Below are positions 26,622 through 37,123 of a stretch of 50,601 nt of DNA, in pieces. The position numbers and the translations under genes are program-made. Source of the DNA: Desulfuromonadaceae bacterium (GTDB lineage: Bacteria; Desulfobacterota; Desulfuromonadia; Geobacterales; Pseudopelobacteraceae); assembly GCA_028683435.1 (NCBI GenBank), contig JAQUIG010000016.1, positions 1 through 50,601 of the forward strand. Direction: 5' to 3'. A model generated the notes under the pieces. That model was not told the DNA's origin. It was given only the letters and a program-made list of their open reading frames with translations, and searched no databases. Every line of letters starts with the position of its first letter. Positions within the stretch are counted from its first letter, which is position 1.

Positions 26622-27182
26622 TCAAATCTGATCTATGCACGTCTGCAGAGATTCAACCGCCGACAGCAGATCGTCGCATACGACGGTTTCAGTTCCAGCC
26701 TGCCGCTCTTCATCGGTACCGTATCCGGTACGGACTAAGATTGTACGGCACCCTGCGGCCGTCCCAGCGACAATGTCGGCCAGTTTGTCGCCGATCATGA
26801 TAGAATGTGCCAGGTCGATGTCATAGCGCGCTGCGGCTTCCTGAAGCATCCCCGGCAGCGGTTTCCGGCAATTGCACGAAACGGCATAGCTGCCGCGGCC
26901 GGCGGGATGATGCGGACAGTATAGCCAGGCATCGATGTGCGCCCCGTAACTTTCCAGCTTTCGGTCAATATGGCGATGCAGGTTTTCGACGTCTTCTTCC
27001 GTGTAATAACCCCGTGCAACGCCGGACTGATTGGTAACCACAACGACCATGAAGCCGGCTTGGTTCAGAACGCGAATTGCTTCCGGTGCTCCTGGAATAA
27101 ATTCAAAATCTGCCGCCTGATACAGATACTCCTTTTCGATATTTATGGTGCCATCCCGGTCCAGAAATACGGCGCGCTTCAT
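26622..27182 (-). CDS. gmhB: D-glycero-beta-D-manno-heptose 1,7-bisphosphate 7-phosphatase
   Basis: 186 residues of HAD phosphatase. Motif I is FLDRDGTIN, motif II is VVTNQSG, and a zinc-binding loop [11 protein letters not shown]...CNCRKP identifies the GmhB/HisB-N branch. Motif IV is MIGDKLADI. It forms heptose-1-phosphate for LPS inner-core synthesis. The ATG at 27182 follows GGAGGG; a further ATG at 27200 is less likely. It is the first gene of the gmhB-rfbA minus-strand pair, divergent from the DAHP synthase gene. Confidence 0.9.
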   Translation of the reverse strand: MKRAVFLDRDGTINIEKEYLYQAADFEFIPGAPEAIRVLNQAGFMVVVVTNQSGVARGYYTEEDVENLHRHIDRKLESYGAHIDAWLYCPHHPAGRGSYAVSCNCRKPLPGMLQEAAARYDIDLAHSIMIGDKLADIVAGTAAGCRTILVRTGYGTDEERQAGTETVVCDDLLSAVESLQTCIDQI

Positions 27183-27254
27183 CAACACCCTCCATAACAA
27201 TTGTTTCGTAATATTTAACCTGCTGATTTAGTAAGCAATTCATACAGAGAAGCA

Positions 27255-27284
27255 TTGACAACCTGATAAGGAAACAACTATAAC
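27255..27284 (+). promoter_or_regulatory. Sigma-70-type promoter of the DAHP synthase gene
   Basis: TTGACA at 27255-27260 and TATAAC at 27279-27284, with an 18-bp spacer, 24-33 bp before the start codon. No leader peptide or attenuator is evident. Confidence 0.65.
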
Positions 27285-27317
27285 ACCACTTATTAACATA
27301 TAAGGGAGATGTCTTAC

Positions 27318-28370
27318 GTGATAAAAACCAATAATCTTAAAGTTACCGGCATCACACCAATAATTGCACCGGCAGACCTGCGCCAGGTTTTCCCCTTATC
27401 AGAAAAAGACCGTGCCTTTATAAGCAGAAGCAGAGAACAGATAAAAGAGATTATTCAGCGCAGGGACAAGCGGCTGATGGTGGTAGTCGGTCCCTGCTCG
27501 ATTCACGATACGGAAGCTGCCGTCGAATATGCCGAAAGATTGGCAGAACTTTCACGTAAGGTTAGTGATCAGCTCCTGCTGATTATGAGGGTCTACTTTG
27601 AAAAGCCACGCACCACTGTCGGCTGGAAGGGGTTGATCAACGATCCGGATATGAATGGCACCCACCTCATTTCCAAGGGTCTCGGTATCGCCCGCGGACT
27701 CCTCAGCCGCATGACGACGCTGGAAGTTCCGGTTGCCAACGAAATGCTTGATCCGATCACCCCGGAATATGTAGCTGATCTTATCAGCTGGGGTGCCATT
27801 GGCGCCCGTACGACCGAATCCCAGACCCATCGCGAAATGTCCAGCGGTCTTTCTTTTCCGGTCGGCTTTAAAAACGGTACTGACGGCAACCTGCAGATTG
27901 CCATTGATGCAATAAAGGCTGCACAGCACCAGCACAGCTTCCTTGGTATCAACCGTGAGGGGAGGACTTCCATTGTTCATACCAGCGGCAATCCGGATGT
28001 GCATATCGTCCTGCGGGGCGGATCTAAAAAAATCAACTACCATCCGGAGGACATAGCCTATACTGAGGAGCAACTCAACAAAAACGGTCTGCTGCCGACC
28101 ATAATGGTTGACTGCAGTCATGGAAACTCAAACAAGGATTATAAGAAACAGCCCGAAGTCCTGGAATGTGTTGTCGATCAGGTGCTGGCTGGCAACAGCT
28201 CCATCTCCGGTGTCATGATTGAAAGCAATCTTGAAGCTGGTAGTCAGAAAATCCCGTTTGATATCAGTCAGTTGAAATACGGTGTTTCAATAACCGATGC
28301 CTGTATTGACTGGCATATGACGGAAAAAATTCTGATCAGTGCCCACAACAGGTTGAAAAGCAGGAAATAA
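27318..28370 (+). CDS. aroF: 3-deoxy-7-phosphoheptulonate (DAHP) synthase, class I
   Basis: 350 residues of the AroF/G/H-type enzyme, which condenses PEP and erythrose-4-phosphate in the first shikimate step. Visible motifs are VVGPCSIHD near residue 57, MRVYFEKPRTTVGWKG, GARTTESQTHRE, and the metal-site sequences VDCSHGNSNKD and MIESNL. The GTG at 27318 is nine bases from GGGAG and gives the usual start, MIKTNNL. The ATG at 27309 abuts the same GGGAG too closely. Feedback specificity (Phe, Tyr or Trp) cannot be read from sequence. Confidence 0.92.
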   Translation: MIKTNNLKVTGITPIIAPADLRQVFPLSEKDRAFISRSREQIKEIIQRRDKRLMVVVGPCSIHDTEAAVEYAERLAELSRKVSDQLLLIMRVYFEKPRTTVGWKGLINDPDMNGTHLISKGLGIARGLLSRMTTLEVPVANEMLDPITPEYVADLISWGAIGARTTESQTHREMSSGLSFPVGFKNGTDGNLQIAIDAIKAAQHQHSFLGINREGRTSIVHTSGNPDVHIVLRGGSKKINYHPEDIAYTEEQLNKNGLLPTIMVDCSHGNSNKDYKKQPEVLECVVDQVLAGNSSISGVMIESNLEAGSQKIPFDISQLKYGVSITDACIDWHMTEKILISAHNRLKSRK

Positions 28371-28379
28371 TATCCGGCT

Positions 28380-28398
28380 GGGCGGACGCCGTCCGCCC
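28380..28398. repeat. REP-like palindrome between convergent genes
   Basis: GGGCGGAC (28380-28387) and GTCCGCCC (28391-28398) form an 8-bp stem with a 3-base loop, directly before the sppA stop. It has no T run. It resembles dispersed GTAGGGGCGGAC-type repeats that I associate with this group of bacteria; copy number elsewhere cannot be checked here. Confidence 0.5.
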
Positions 28399-29286
28399 CT
28401 ACTCGGCGCCGTACATCATCTTCATTCCGCCTGCCGCCCGCCCCAGCGGCCCGTTGAACGTCCCCTCGGCCCCTTCAACAAGCAGATCCATATAATGCAT
28501 CTTCTTTTTCGGTGGTAAGAGCAACTCCGGTTCACCAGAAATGCCGGCCAGCCTCCCAGCCTCTTCGACTGCATCCTGCAGGGTCCCCAGGCGGTCAACC
28601 AGCTTGTACCCCATTGCCTGCTCTCCTGACAGTATCCGTCCGTCCGCTATTTTACGCACATCTTCAAGCGGCAGCTTACGCCCTTCAGCAACAGCTTTGA
28701 TAAATTGCTGGTGGGTGTTGTCGATCACAGATTGCAGCATGGCTCGATCTTCGGCAGAAAAGTTCCGAAACGGCGATCCGGAGTCCTTGTATTTACCGGT
28801 TTTCAGTGTATGGGATTTAATCCCGATCTTATCCATCAACGATTCGATGTTGGAAAGCTTGAGGATGACACCGATGCTGGCGGTGATGGTGCCGGGGTTC
28901 GCATAAATCATGGTTGCCGGTGCGGAGATATAATAGCCGCCGGAAGCGGCGAGGCTCCCCATTGAAACTATAATTTTCTTCCTGGCGGCGAACTTTTTAA
29001 CTTCAGCGTAAATTTCCTGCGACGGAGCGACTATGCCGCCGGGAGAGTCGACACGCAGCACGACGGCCTTGACTGAATCCTGTTTCAGGAAATATCTCAA
29101 CTGCCTGATCGTTTCTTTGGAGTCAAGAATCATCCCTTTTACCTCAATCAGGCCGACCCCCTCCTTACTCGTTAAGGCGGTATCCTCGCTGCCGAAAATT
29201 GTCGCAGCAATTTTTACGGAAATTGTAAACAGCACCGCAAGGGAAATCATTACGGCAGCGGCGATTATGGCAATTTTTTTTGACAT
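28399..29286 (-). CDS. sppA: Signal peptide peptidase SppA (short form)
   Basis: 295 residues: one N-terminal membrane anchor (~residues 5-30) and a single ClpP-like serine protease domain, as in the short SppA36 type. Catalytic Ser is S115 in GSLAASGGYYIS and the likely Lys is K167 in TGKYKDSGSP. It degrades cleaved signal peptides at the periplasmic membrane face. It is divergent from the phosphodiesterase gene, with 59 bp between them. Confidence 0.94.
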   Translation of the reverse strand: MSKKIAIIAAAVMISLAVLFTISVKIAATIFGSEDTALTSKEGVGLIEVKGMILDSKETIRQLRYFLKQDSVKAVVLRVDSPGGIVAPSQEIYAEVKKFAARKKIIVSMGSLAASGGYYISAPATMIYANPGTITASIGVILKLSNIESLMDKIGIKSHTLKTGKYKDSGSPFRNFSAEDRAMLQSVIDNTHQQFIKAVAEGRKLPLEDVRKIADGRILSGEQAMGYKLVDRLGTLQDAVEEAGRLAGISGEPELLLPPKKKMHYMDLLVEGAEGTFNGPLGRAAGGMKMMYGAE

Positions 29287-29345
29287 TTACAGACACCTCA
29301 AAACTTTGTCTTTAGAGAAAGGGTCACATCTGCTACATTCTGACT

Positions 29346-29816
29346 ATGAAAGCTCTTGTCATATCAGATACCCACGGTAACGTTAACCGCGCCTTTGCTG
29401 CTTATACCCTTGCCGAACCGGTTGATTTAATCATACATCTGGGAGATGGGTGCGCCGATGCGGATTTACTGCGAGAGGCACTCGAGGTCCCGGTTATTAA
29501 CGTCGCCGGCAACTGTGACCCAGGATCAAATGCTCCGCGTGAACGTCTGTGGGAGTGTGAGGGTAAACGGATTCTGTTGACCCATGGCGATGCGTATCAG
29601 GTCAAGTCCGGTCTGGCAAGGTTACGGCAAAGAGCTGAAGAAATCGGGGCTGATGCTGTTCTATTCGGCCACACTCACCACGTTGTGCTTGAAAGGCTTT
29701 CAGGGCTGCTGCTTATAAATCCCGGCTCACTCACAAACAGCTCCAATCGCCGCAGTTATGCTGTGCTGGACATTACGCCGGAGAGCATAACCTCGCGGCA
29801 TTACGACATAGGTTAG
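29346..29816 (+). CDS. Metallophosphoesterase, YfcE/MJ0936 family
   Basis: 156 residues with all small calcineurin-like motifs: ISDTHGN, HLGDG near residue 36, AGNCD near residue 56, THGD near residue 78 and FGHTHH near residue 103. These bind two metals and hydrolyse phosphodiesters. The physiological substrate of this family is generally unknown. No strong ribosome-binding site is seen. Confidence 0.9.
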   Translation: MKALVISDTHGNVNRAFAAYTLAEPVDLIIHLGDGCADADLLREALEVPVINVAGNCDPGSNAPRERLWECEGKRILLTHGDAYQVKSGLARLRQRAEEIGADAVLFGHTHHVVLERLSGLLLINPGSLTNSSNRRSYAVLDITPESITSRHYDIG

Positions 29817-29838
29817 TTAAATAATTTAGTGTCTACGA

Positions 29839-30648
29839 TCATCGGGGCTGAGAATCACCTTCCCTGTTTAACGCCTCCCACCCCTTGTGTACCGCCTTCT
29901 CCAGTCTGCGCCGCCTCGGCCAGGTAACAACATAATCAATCGGGCCTGAAAGTACATACAGGAGAATTACCGCAAATATCATGATAACCGGTTCGGCGGC
30001 GATCACTATTAACAGCACCACAGCAAGCAGTAAAAAGCCGAATGGTTGCCGTTTTATAAAGGCGGGATCTTTAAATGAATGGTATCTGAAGTTGGAAACC
30101 ATCAGGAATGCCAGCAGATAGAGCAGTCCCAGTATGGCGAGTTTTTTAAAGGAACTTGGCCAGCCGAAATGATAAAAAAGGAGCACCGTTGAGGCGACCA
30201 TGCTTGCCGCCGCCGGAATGGGGAGGCCGACAAAACGTTTACTTTCGACGGTTTCAACCTGTACGTTGAAACGGGCAAGCCGCAGTGCGCCGCAAACAAG
30301 AAACAGGAATGCCGCCACCCAGCCCAGCCTGCCGAACGGTTTCAGTGCCCAGGCATACATTAACAGCGCCGGAGTAACGCCAAAGGCAACCAGATCGGCC
30401 AGGGAATCAAACTCGACACCAAACTTGCTGCAGGTGCCGGTCAAGCGGGCAACCTTGCCATCAAGACCATCACATATCGCAGAGATAAAAATCCATATTG
30501 CCGCCGTACTGTAGTTGCCGTCCAAGGACGACACAATGCTGTAAAAACCGGCAAACAGACTTGCAGCCGTTACCAGATTGGGGAGTATGTAGATACCCCG
30601 TTTCATGCTTTCTTTTTTCACGCCTGTTATTATAACTTCATCACTCAT
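29839..30648 (-). CDS. pssA: CDP-diacylglycerol-serine O-phosphatidyltransferase
   Basis: 269 residues with about eight membrane helices. The CDP-alcohol phosphotransferase motif DGx2ARx8Gx3Dx3D is visible in CDGLDGKVARLTG...FGVEFDSLADL near residues 60-86. It makes phosphatidylserine, which Psd encoded just upstream (14 bp) decarboxylates. AAGGA precedes the ATG at 30648. Confidence 0.95.
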   Translation of the reverse strand: MSDEVIITGVKKESMKRGIYILPNLVTAASLFAGFYSIVSSLDGNYSTAAIWIFISAICDGLDGKVARLTGTCSKFGVEFDSLADLVAFGVTPALLMYAWALKPFGRLGWVAAFLFLVCGALRLARFNVQVETVESKRFVGLPIPAAASMVASTVLLFYHFGWPSSFKKLAILGLLYLLAFLMVSNFRYHSFKDPAFIKRQPFGFLLLAVVLLIVIAAEPVIMIFAVILLYVLSGPIDYVVTWPRRRRLEKAVHKGWEALNREGDSQPR

Positions 30649-30662
30649 GTATGTTTCCTTAT

Positions 30663-31322
30663 TCAGGTGATTCTGGCCAGCACGGTTTCGCCCGCCACCG
30701 TTTTATCACCCAACTTCACCATAGGCTCAACTTCAGGCGGCAGATAAACGTCAAGCCTTGAGCCGAAGCGGATCATACCATATCGTTCACCACGCACCAA
30801 CAGATCTCCGATCCGGGGATAACTGATGATACGACGTGCTATCAGGCCGGCGATCTGAATAACTGCGATCCGGACTCCTCCTGCAATTTCAAGTATGATG
30901 CCGTTCCGCTCGTTCTCGCAGGAAGCACGCCCATCGCGGGCGTCAAAGAATTTCCCCTGATGATGAAACGTGTCAATAACCTTTCCGTTAAAAGGGACAC
31001 GATTGACATGAACATTAAAGACGGACATGAAAATACTGATTTTCAGGGCCGGAACGCCAAGAGGCGTTTCAGGTACCCGCTCGACGACAACGATGGTTCC
31101 GTCAGCAGGAGAGACCACGGTGCTGCTGTCGGCTGGAGCGGTCCTTTCCGGATCGCGAAAGAAATAGAGTACGAACAGCATCAACAGCAGGGAAAGTCCG
31201 GCGGGGACAAACAGGACCGCTGAACTGAGTCTCCAGGCTGCAACAGAGAGCAGAACGGTTAAGCCTACGGAATAAGCGATGAACGGATACCCTTCTCGGG
31301 CAAATGGGGATGAATTATTCAT
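30663..31322 (-). CDS. psd: Phosphatidylserine decarboxylase (short, archaeal-type proenzyme)
   Basis: 219 residues with two N-terminal membrane segments. The self-cleavage site is G187-S188 in MIRFGSRLD, where Ser becomes the pyruvoyl group of the alpha chain. VVSPADGTIV (~residue 66) and VHVNRVPFNGKV (~residue 105) carry the expected Asp/His. It forms phosphatidylethanolamine. It sits between ilvC (terminator between) and pssA. Confidence 0.94.
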   Translation of the reverse strand: MNNSSPFAREGYPFIAYSVGLTVLLSVAAWRLSSAVLFVPAGLSLLLMLFVLYFFRDPERTAPADSSTVVSPADGTIVVVERVPETPLGVPALKISIFMSVFNVHVNRVPFNGKVIDTFHHQGKFFDARDGRASCENERNGIILEIAGGVRIAVIQIAGLIARRIISYPRIGDLLVRGERYGMIRFGSRLDVYLPPEVEPMVKLGDKTVAGETVLARIT

Positions 31323-31374
31323 AAACCTGCCTGGCCCTGTTAAACAGGATAATTTCTAACTTACTAAAATGCGA

Positions 31375-31407
31375 AGACACCCCTCTCCTGACGGAAGAGG
31401 GGTGTCT
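31375..31407 (-). terminator. Terminator after ilvC
   Basis: A perfect 12-bp stem, AGACACCCCTCT (31375-31386) with AGAGGGGTGTCT (31396-31407), and a nine-base loop. On the minus strand it is followed by a T-rich stretch (TCGCATTTTAG). It separates the ilv cluster from psd-pssA. Confidence 0.8.
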
Positions 31408-31424
31408 GAGTTCATAATGTAGAA

Positions 31425-32453
<1,029 letters not shown>

Positions 32454-32500
32454 CTAAAATATCCGGCAAACCGGTCAATCTTAAACGTAAAATGGCTAGG

Positions 32501-32530
32501 ATAATTACTACATTCACCCGCACCTGTCAA
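32501..32530 (-). promoter_or_regulatory. Candidate promoter for ilvC
   Basis: On the minus strand TTGACA (complement of 32525-32530) is followed after 18 bp by AATTAT (complement of 32501-32506). It lies in the 109-bp ilvN-ilvC gap. The -10 is a partial match, so this is tentative. Confidence 0.35.
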
Positions 32531-32544
32531 CGTAATCTGTTTTT

Positions 32545-33036
32545 TTACCCGTTCCATCCCTTGGCGCCGCGACCAATGGCAACCGAACCTGTGCGTACAA
32601 CCTCCTTCAGTCCCAAAGGCCTCAGCAACTCTAGAATTGCATCGATTTTTAGCGGATTACCGGTCGCTTCAATCGTATAGGATTTCGGTGTGACATCGAT
32701 GATTTTAGCACGGAAGATATCTACAATTCTCAATACCTCGGCTCGGGCAGTATCCTCAGCCGAGACTTTTATCAGAGCCAGTTCACGCTCTACGGCGCTG
32801 CCGTCACTGAAATCAAGTACCTTCAGTACATCGATGAGTTTGTTAAGTTGTTTGTTGATCTGTTCAAGTATCTGTTCGTCGCCGCGTGTCACAATCGTCA
32901 TGCGCGAGAGTCCGTCTTCGTTGGTAGGTGCAACCGACAGGGACTCGATATTGAAGCCGCGTCCTGAGAAAAGTGTAGCGACACGGGATAGAACTCCGAA
33001 ATCGTTTTCAACTATAACCGATATTGTATGTTGCAT
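32545..33036 (-). CDS. ilvN: Acetolactate synthase regulatory (small) subunit
   Basis: 163 residues. An N-terminal ACT domain (VIVENDFGVLSRVATLFSG, then NIESLSVAPT) and a C-terminal IlvN domain match the ~160-residue regulatory subunits that give valine feedback and full activity to IlvB. It starts 16 bp after the ilvB stop, supporting joint translation. Confidence 0.95.
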   Translation of the reverse strand: MQHTISVIVENDFGVLSRVATLFSGRGFNIESLSVAPTNEDGLSRMTIVTRGDEQILEQINKQLNKLIDVLKVLDFSDGSAVERELALIKVSAEDTARAEVLRIVDIFRAKIIDVTPKSYTIEATGNPLKIDAILELLRPLGLKEVVRTGSVAIGRGAKGWNG

Positions 33037-33052
33037 AGCTATTCACTCTCCT

Positions 33053-34753
33053 TTAAGCGTTCAATACCATTTCATTAAGTGACGCTCCGGCAGGAACCAT
33101 CGGCAGCACTTTTTCCTCACGGGCAATCTTGAACTCCATGATTACCGGGCCATTCTCCTTGAAACCCTGCTTGATAACCGACTCTACTTCACCCGGTTTT
33201 GACGCCAGAAATCCTTTGGCACCATAGGCATCCGCCAGCTTTATATAGTCGATCGGCAGTTCGTTGCAGGTTGAGGAATAACGCTTGTCAAAAAACAGTT
33301 CCTGCCACTGCCGCACCATCCCGAGAAAATTATTGTTGAGAATGACAATTTTAACCGGCAAACGGTTCTGTACCAGTGTCGCCATCTCCTGGATATTCAT
33401 CTGGATACCACCGTCACCGCAGATCGTAATGACCTGACGATTCGGAAAAGCGGCCTGAGCACCCATAGCCGCCGGCAGGCCGTAGCCCATTGTGCCGAGA
33501 CCGCCAGAGGTAAGAAGCGTCCGGGGTTTATTGAATTTAAAAAACTGGGCCGTCCACATCTGGTGCTGGCCTACATCTGTTGAGATAATGGCGTCTTCAT
33601 TGGACAATTCGCGCAGTTTCTGGATGACAAACTGCGGCTTGATTACCGTGCTGCTCTGTTTGTAGTCAAGGGGATGCTTTTCCTTCCAGGCGGTAATGTC
33701 CGCATGCCATGGAGACAGAGCTGCTGTAAACCCGGCCAGCTTGTCATTGCTGTTGTCGGCCTGGTTGATCATCTTGACCAAAACATCCTTGACGTCACCC
33801 ACGATGGGGAGGTCGACGCGCACGTTTTTCTTGATCGATGTCGGGTCAACATCGATATGAATGATTTTTGCGTGCGGGGCAAATGTCGAAAGTTTACCGG
33901 TGACACGATCGTCAAAACGGGCGCCGATGGCAATAATCAGGTCACTGTTGCTCATCGCCATGTTGGCACAATAGGCGCCGTGCATGCCGAGCATGCCGAG
34001 TGACAACTCGTCGCTCTCCGGAAACGATCCGAGACCCATCAGGGTGGTCGTCACCGGCAGTGACAATTTGCGGGCCAGAAGGGTCAATGGTTCGGCCGCA
34101 TCACCCAGCACCGCACCGCCGCCGACATACATGACCGGGCGGCGCGAGTCGAGAATCATCGCGACCGCTTTGTCCACCTGGCGCGGGTGTCCGGAGAGAT
34201 TTGGTTTGTAACCACGGATATCGACTGTCTCAGGGTAGTGGAATTCACCGTGGGCCATCTGGATGTCTTTGGGAAAATCAACCAGAACCGGCCCTGGCCG
34301 CCCGCTGCGGGCGATGTAAAAAGCCTTTTTCATGGTCAGAGCGATATCCTTGACATTACGAATCAGAAAGCTATGCTTCGTGCAGGGGCGGGTGATGCCG
34401 ATAATATCGACCTCCTGAAAGGCATCGTTGCCGATAAGTGCCGTCGGCACCTGACCGGTGATGATGACCATCGGGATCGAATCCATATACGCCGTTGCGA
34501 TGCCGGTGATTGTATTGGTCGCACCGGGACCTGATGTGGCGATTGCAACTCCCACTTTGCCGGTGGCACGTGCATAGCCGTCGGCCGCATGGGTACCGGC
34601 CTGTTCATGCCGCGGCATGATATGGTGTATTTCTTTAAAATTAAAGAGTTCGTCATACAGGTTGATAACGGTGCCGCCGGGATAGCCGAAAACGGTATCA
34701 ACCCCCTCTTTTTTCAAACACTCAAGCATTATTCGTGCGCCGTTCATTTTCAT
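33053..34753 (-). CDS. ilvB: Acetolactate synthase catalytic (large) subunit
   Basis: 566 residues of thiamine-diphosphate enzyme. The N-terminal glutamate is in MPRHEQAGTHAADGYAR near residue 49; the FAD/middle domain follows; the ThDP-Mg motif is CGDGGIQMN near residue 444 with a downstream NNN. It condenses pyruvate with pyruvate or 2-oxobutyrate. It lies between ilvD (58 bp upstream) and ilvN (16 bp downstream) in one transcript. Confidence 0.96.
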   Translation of the reverse strand: MKMNGARIMLECLKKEGVDTVFGYPGGTVINLYDELFNFKEIHHIMPRHEQAGTHAADGYARATGKVGVAIATSGPGATNTITGIATAYMDSIPMVIITGQVPTALIGNDAFQEVDIIGITRPCTKHSFLIRNVKDIALTMKKAFYIARSGRPGPVLVDFPKDIQMAHGEFHYPETVDIRGYKPNLSGHPRQVDKAVAMILDSRRPVMYVGGGAVLGDAAEPLTLLARKLSLPVTTTLMGLGSFPESDELSLGMLGMHGAYCANMAMSNSDLIIAIGARFDDRVTGKLSTFAPHAKIIHIDVDPTSIKKNVRVDLPIVGDVKDVLVKMINQADNSNDKLAGFTAALSPWHADITAWKEKHPLDYKQSSTVIKPQFVIQKLRELSNEDAIISTDVGQHQMWTAQFFKFNKPRTLLTSGGLGTMGYGLPAAMGAQAAFPNRQVITICGDGGIQMNIQEMATLVQNRLPVKIVILNNNFLGMVRQWQELFFDKRYSSTCNELPIDYIKLADAYGAKGFLASKPGEVESVIKQGFKENGPVIMEFKIAREEKVLPMVPAGASLNEMVLNA

Positions 34754-34811
34754 ACATAACCTCTGTGCACAGAAATCTGCACCTCATTCAAGTTGAGGTG
34801 GAAAGGTAAAT

Positions 34812-36473
34812 TTAATTGGCTGTCAACACCGCTCCGGTATGGGCCGAAGTAACAAGTTTGGCATAGCGTGCCAGCCAGCCTCTTTTAATCTTCGGTTCCG
34901 GCGCCGTCCATCCTGCCCGGCGGGTCGCCAGAGTCGCTTCGTCTACAAGCAGTTCCAGTCGCCGGTTCGGAATATCGAGCAGGATTCTGTCACCATCTTC
35001 AACAAGGGCGATAGGCCCTCCCTCGGCAGCTTCTGGCGAGATATGGCCGATACAGGGGCCACGGGTGCCGCCCGAAAAACGGCCGTCGGTGATCAGCGCC
35101 ACGCTGTCGCCCAGACCCATTCCCATAATGGCAGCCGTTGGAGCCAGCATCTCGCGCATGCCGGGGCCCCCCTTGGGCCCTTCATAGCGGATGACGACGA
35201 CGTCTCCGGACTTGATCTTTCCTTCCATGATGGCAGCCATTGCCTGTTCTTCGGCATCGAAGCAACGGGCGATACCTTCAAAGTTCATCATGGCGGCGGA
35301 AACGCCACTCTGCTTGACGACGGCCCCTTTGGGAGCGATATTTCCGGAAAGTATGGCTATGCCACCTTCCTTCTTTATCGGATTCCCAAGCGGGCGGATT
35401 ACCTCCTCGTCCACATTCTGTATGCTCTCGGCCAGTTGGTGCGTGGTCAGGCCGAACAGTGTGGGCGTATCGTGAATTTTATTTCCAAGTTGTTTGAGAA
35501 CACCACTGACGCCGCCGGCGATGTCTAAATCTTCCATGAAATGCTCACCGGCCGGATTCATTGAGGCCAGTTGCGGTGTGTCTTTACCTAGTTCATCAAA
35601 CAGCTCAAGCGGCAGTTCAACACCGGCTTCGTTGGCAATTGCCAGCAGGTGCAGCACCGTATTAGAGGAACCACCGAGGGCGAGATCGACGCGGATCGCA
35701 TTCTCAAAGGCCTCTCTGGTAAGGATGTCGCGGGGTTTGACGTCATTTTGTACCAGTTCAACTATTTTTTCGCCGGAGGCAAAGGCGATGCGGCGTTTGA
35801 GCGCCGAAACGGCCAGCGCGGTGCCGCAGCGCGGCAGACTCATTCCCATAGTCTCGGTCAGGATGGCCATGGTATTGGCGGTGAAGAGCCCCTGGCACGA
35901 CCCCATGCCGGGGCAGGCGTTGTCTTCACAAACCTGCAGCTCTTTATCGTTGATGACCCCGGCCTTGTAGCGGGCCATCGCCTCAAAGGTGTCGGAGACA
36001 AAGGAATATTTGCGTCCTGACTGGCCGCGGCCGCTCATCATTGGCCCGGCGGTGACGACGATGCAGGGGATATTCAGCCGGGCAGCTGCCATCAGCATGC
36101 CGGGGGTGATCTTGTCGCAATTGGTCAGCAGCACCAGACCGTCCAGGCGATGTGCTTCCGCCACCGACTCGACCATATCGGCAATCAGTTCGCGGGTAGA
36201 GAGGGAGTAATGCATCCCTTTGTGTCCCATCGCTATGCCGTCGCATACACCGGGAATACCGAAGAAAAAGGAATAGCCGCCGCCGGAGTGAACTCCCTTT
36301 TCAATAAAGCGCTCCAGGTCACGCATGCCGACATGCCCCGGGATCAGGTCGGTAAAGCTGGTTGCCACACCGATGAACGGCTTATTCATCTGATTCTGCG
36401 GGACACCGGTTCCTTTCAGCAGGGCGCGGTGCGGTGTCCGCTCAAGTCCTTCTGTTATCATATCACTACGCAT
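34812..36473 (-). CDS. ilvD: Dihydroxy-acid dehydratase
   Basis: 553 residues. Fe-S ligand cysteines are in [10 protein letters not shown] near residue 118 and [11 protein letters not shown] near residue 190. The family C-terminal [11 protein letters not shown] is present. It dehydrates dihydroxy-isovalerate and dihydroxy-methylvalerate. It heads the ilvD-ilvB-ilvN-ilvC minus-strand cluster; GCGAGGAC precedes the ATG. Confidence 0.96.
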   Translation of the reverse strand: MRSDMITEGLERTPHRALLKGTGVPQNQMNKPFIGVATSFTDLIPGHVGMRDLERFIEKGVHSGGGYSFFFGIPGVCDGIAMGHKGMHYSLSTRELIADMVESVAEAHRLDGLVLLTNCDKITPGMLMAAARLNIPCIVVTAGPMMSGRGQSGRKYSFVSDTFEAMARYKAGVINDKELQVCEDNACPGMGSCQGLFTANTMAILTETMGMSLPRCGTALAVSALKRRIAFASGEKIVELVQNDVKPRDILTREAFENAIRVDLALGGSSNTVLHLLAIANEAGVELPLELFDELGKDTPQLASMNPAGEHFMEDLDIAGGVSGVLKQLGNKIHDTPTLFGLTTHQLAESIQNVDEEVIRPLGNPIKKEGGIAILSGNIAPKGAVVKQSGVSAAMMNFEGIARCFDAEEQAMAAIMEGKIKSGDVVVIRYEGPKGGPGMREMLAPTAAIMGMGLGDSVALITDGRFSGGTRGPCIGHISPEAAEGGPIALVEDGDRILLDIPNRRLELLVDEATLATRRAGWTAPEPKIKRGWLARYAKLVTSAHTGAVLTAN

Positions 36474-36543
36474 GGCATTGTCCTCGCTGCAGGCTTGTTT
36501 GATGCCGCTAAACCCTTTATTGATAAGGATTTACGGGTTGTGA

Positions 36544-36572
36544 AGAATAATATAGATAAGGGGATGTGTCAA
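36544..36572 (-). promoter_or_regulatory. Candidate promoter of the ilv cluster
   Basis: On the minus strand TTGACA (complement of 36567-36572) is followed after 17 bp by TATTCT (complement of 36544-36549); a better -10, TATTAT, would be only 14 bp away. The site is ~70 bp before the ilvD ATG. I saw no leader peptide or T-box-like structure. Confidence 0.35.
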
Positions 36573-36593
36573 TCGGAATGGCCATGTCGGCCA

Positions 36594-37088
36594 TTATTCT
36601 TCGGCATTTTGCTTCAAGACAATACCTCTGTTCCTGATAGTCAGTCCCTGCAGAAAGTTCCTTAGGAACTGATCGCCGCACTCTTTGTAATGCTTATGTC
36701 CTTTATTTCTGAACAGGGCGCTCAGCTCTGCCTTTGAAATTTTAACACCCGCCAGTCCCATCACCTCAAGCATATCGTCCTCTTTTAAATCAAGGGCAAT
36801 CCGCAGCTTTTTCAGGATTGAATTGTTGCCCAGTTCTGTATCCGGTTTAGGTGGTTGCCCGTCAGCCGAATCCCGCCTCCCTCTTTTGTGAACGATCAAG
36901 CCATCCAGAAAAAACGACAGCAGTGGATTACTACAGGCGATAAAGTCGTCTTCCTCTTCCTTTTTAAGAAGCTTGATCAGAGTCGGCTGTTCAATGCTGC
37001 AGCCGGACAACTGAAAAATTTCGATCATGGTCGGATTGCTGATATCCAGTGCGTAGCGAAGTCGGCGTAATACGTCGTTGTTGTTCAT
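36594..37088 (-). CDS. DUF1456 family protein (YehS-like)
   Basis: 164 residues made of two similar ~65-residue helical repeats: NNDVLRRLRYALDI and NNSILKKLRIALDL each open a DUF1456 unit, separated by a basic linker (HKRGRRDSADGQPP). The family has no established function. The ATG at 37088 is preceded by a G-rich GGGGGGC and gives the usual start; further upstream in-frame sequence overlaps the neighbouring gene in another frame and is rejected. Confidence 0.85.
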   Translation of the reverse strand: MNNNDVLRRLRYALDISNPTMIEIFQLSGCSIEQPTLIKLLKKEEEDDFIACSNPLLSFFLDGLIVHKRGRRDSADGQPPKPDTELGNNSILKKLRIALDLKEDDMLEVMGLAGVKISKAELSALFRNKGHKHYKECGDQFLRNFLQGLTIRNRGIVLKQNAEE

Positions 37089-37123
37089 CTGTTTCGCCCC
37101 CCAGTAATATGTGTTGCTATGAA

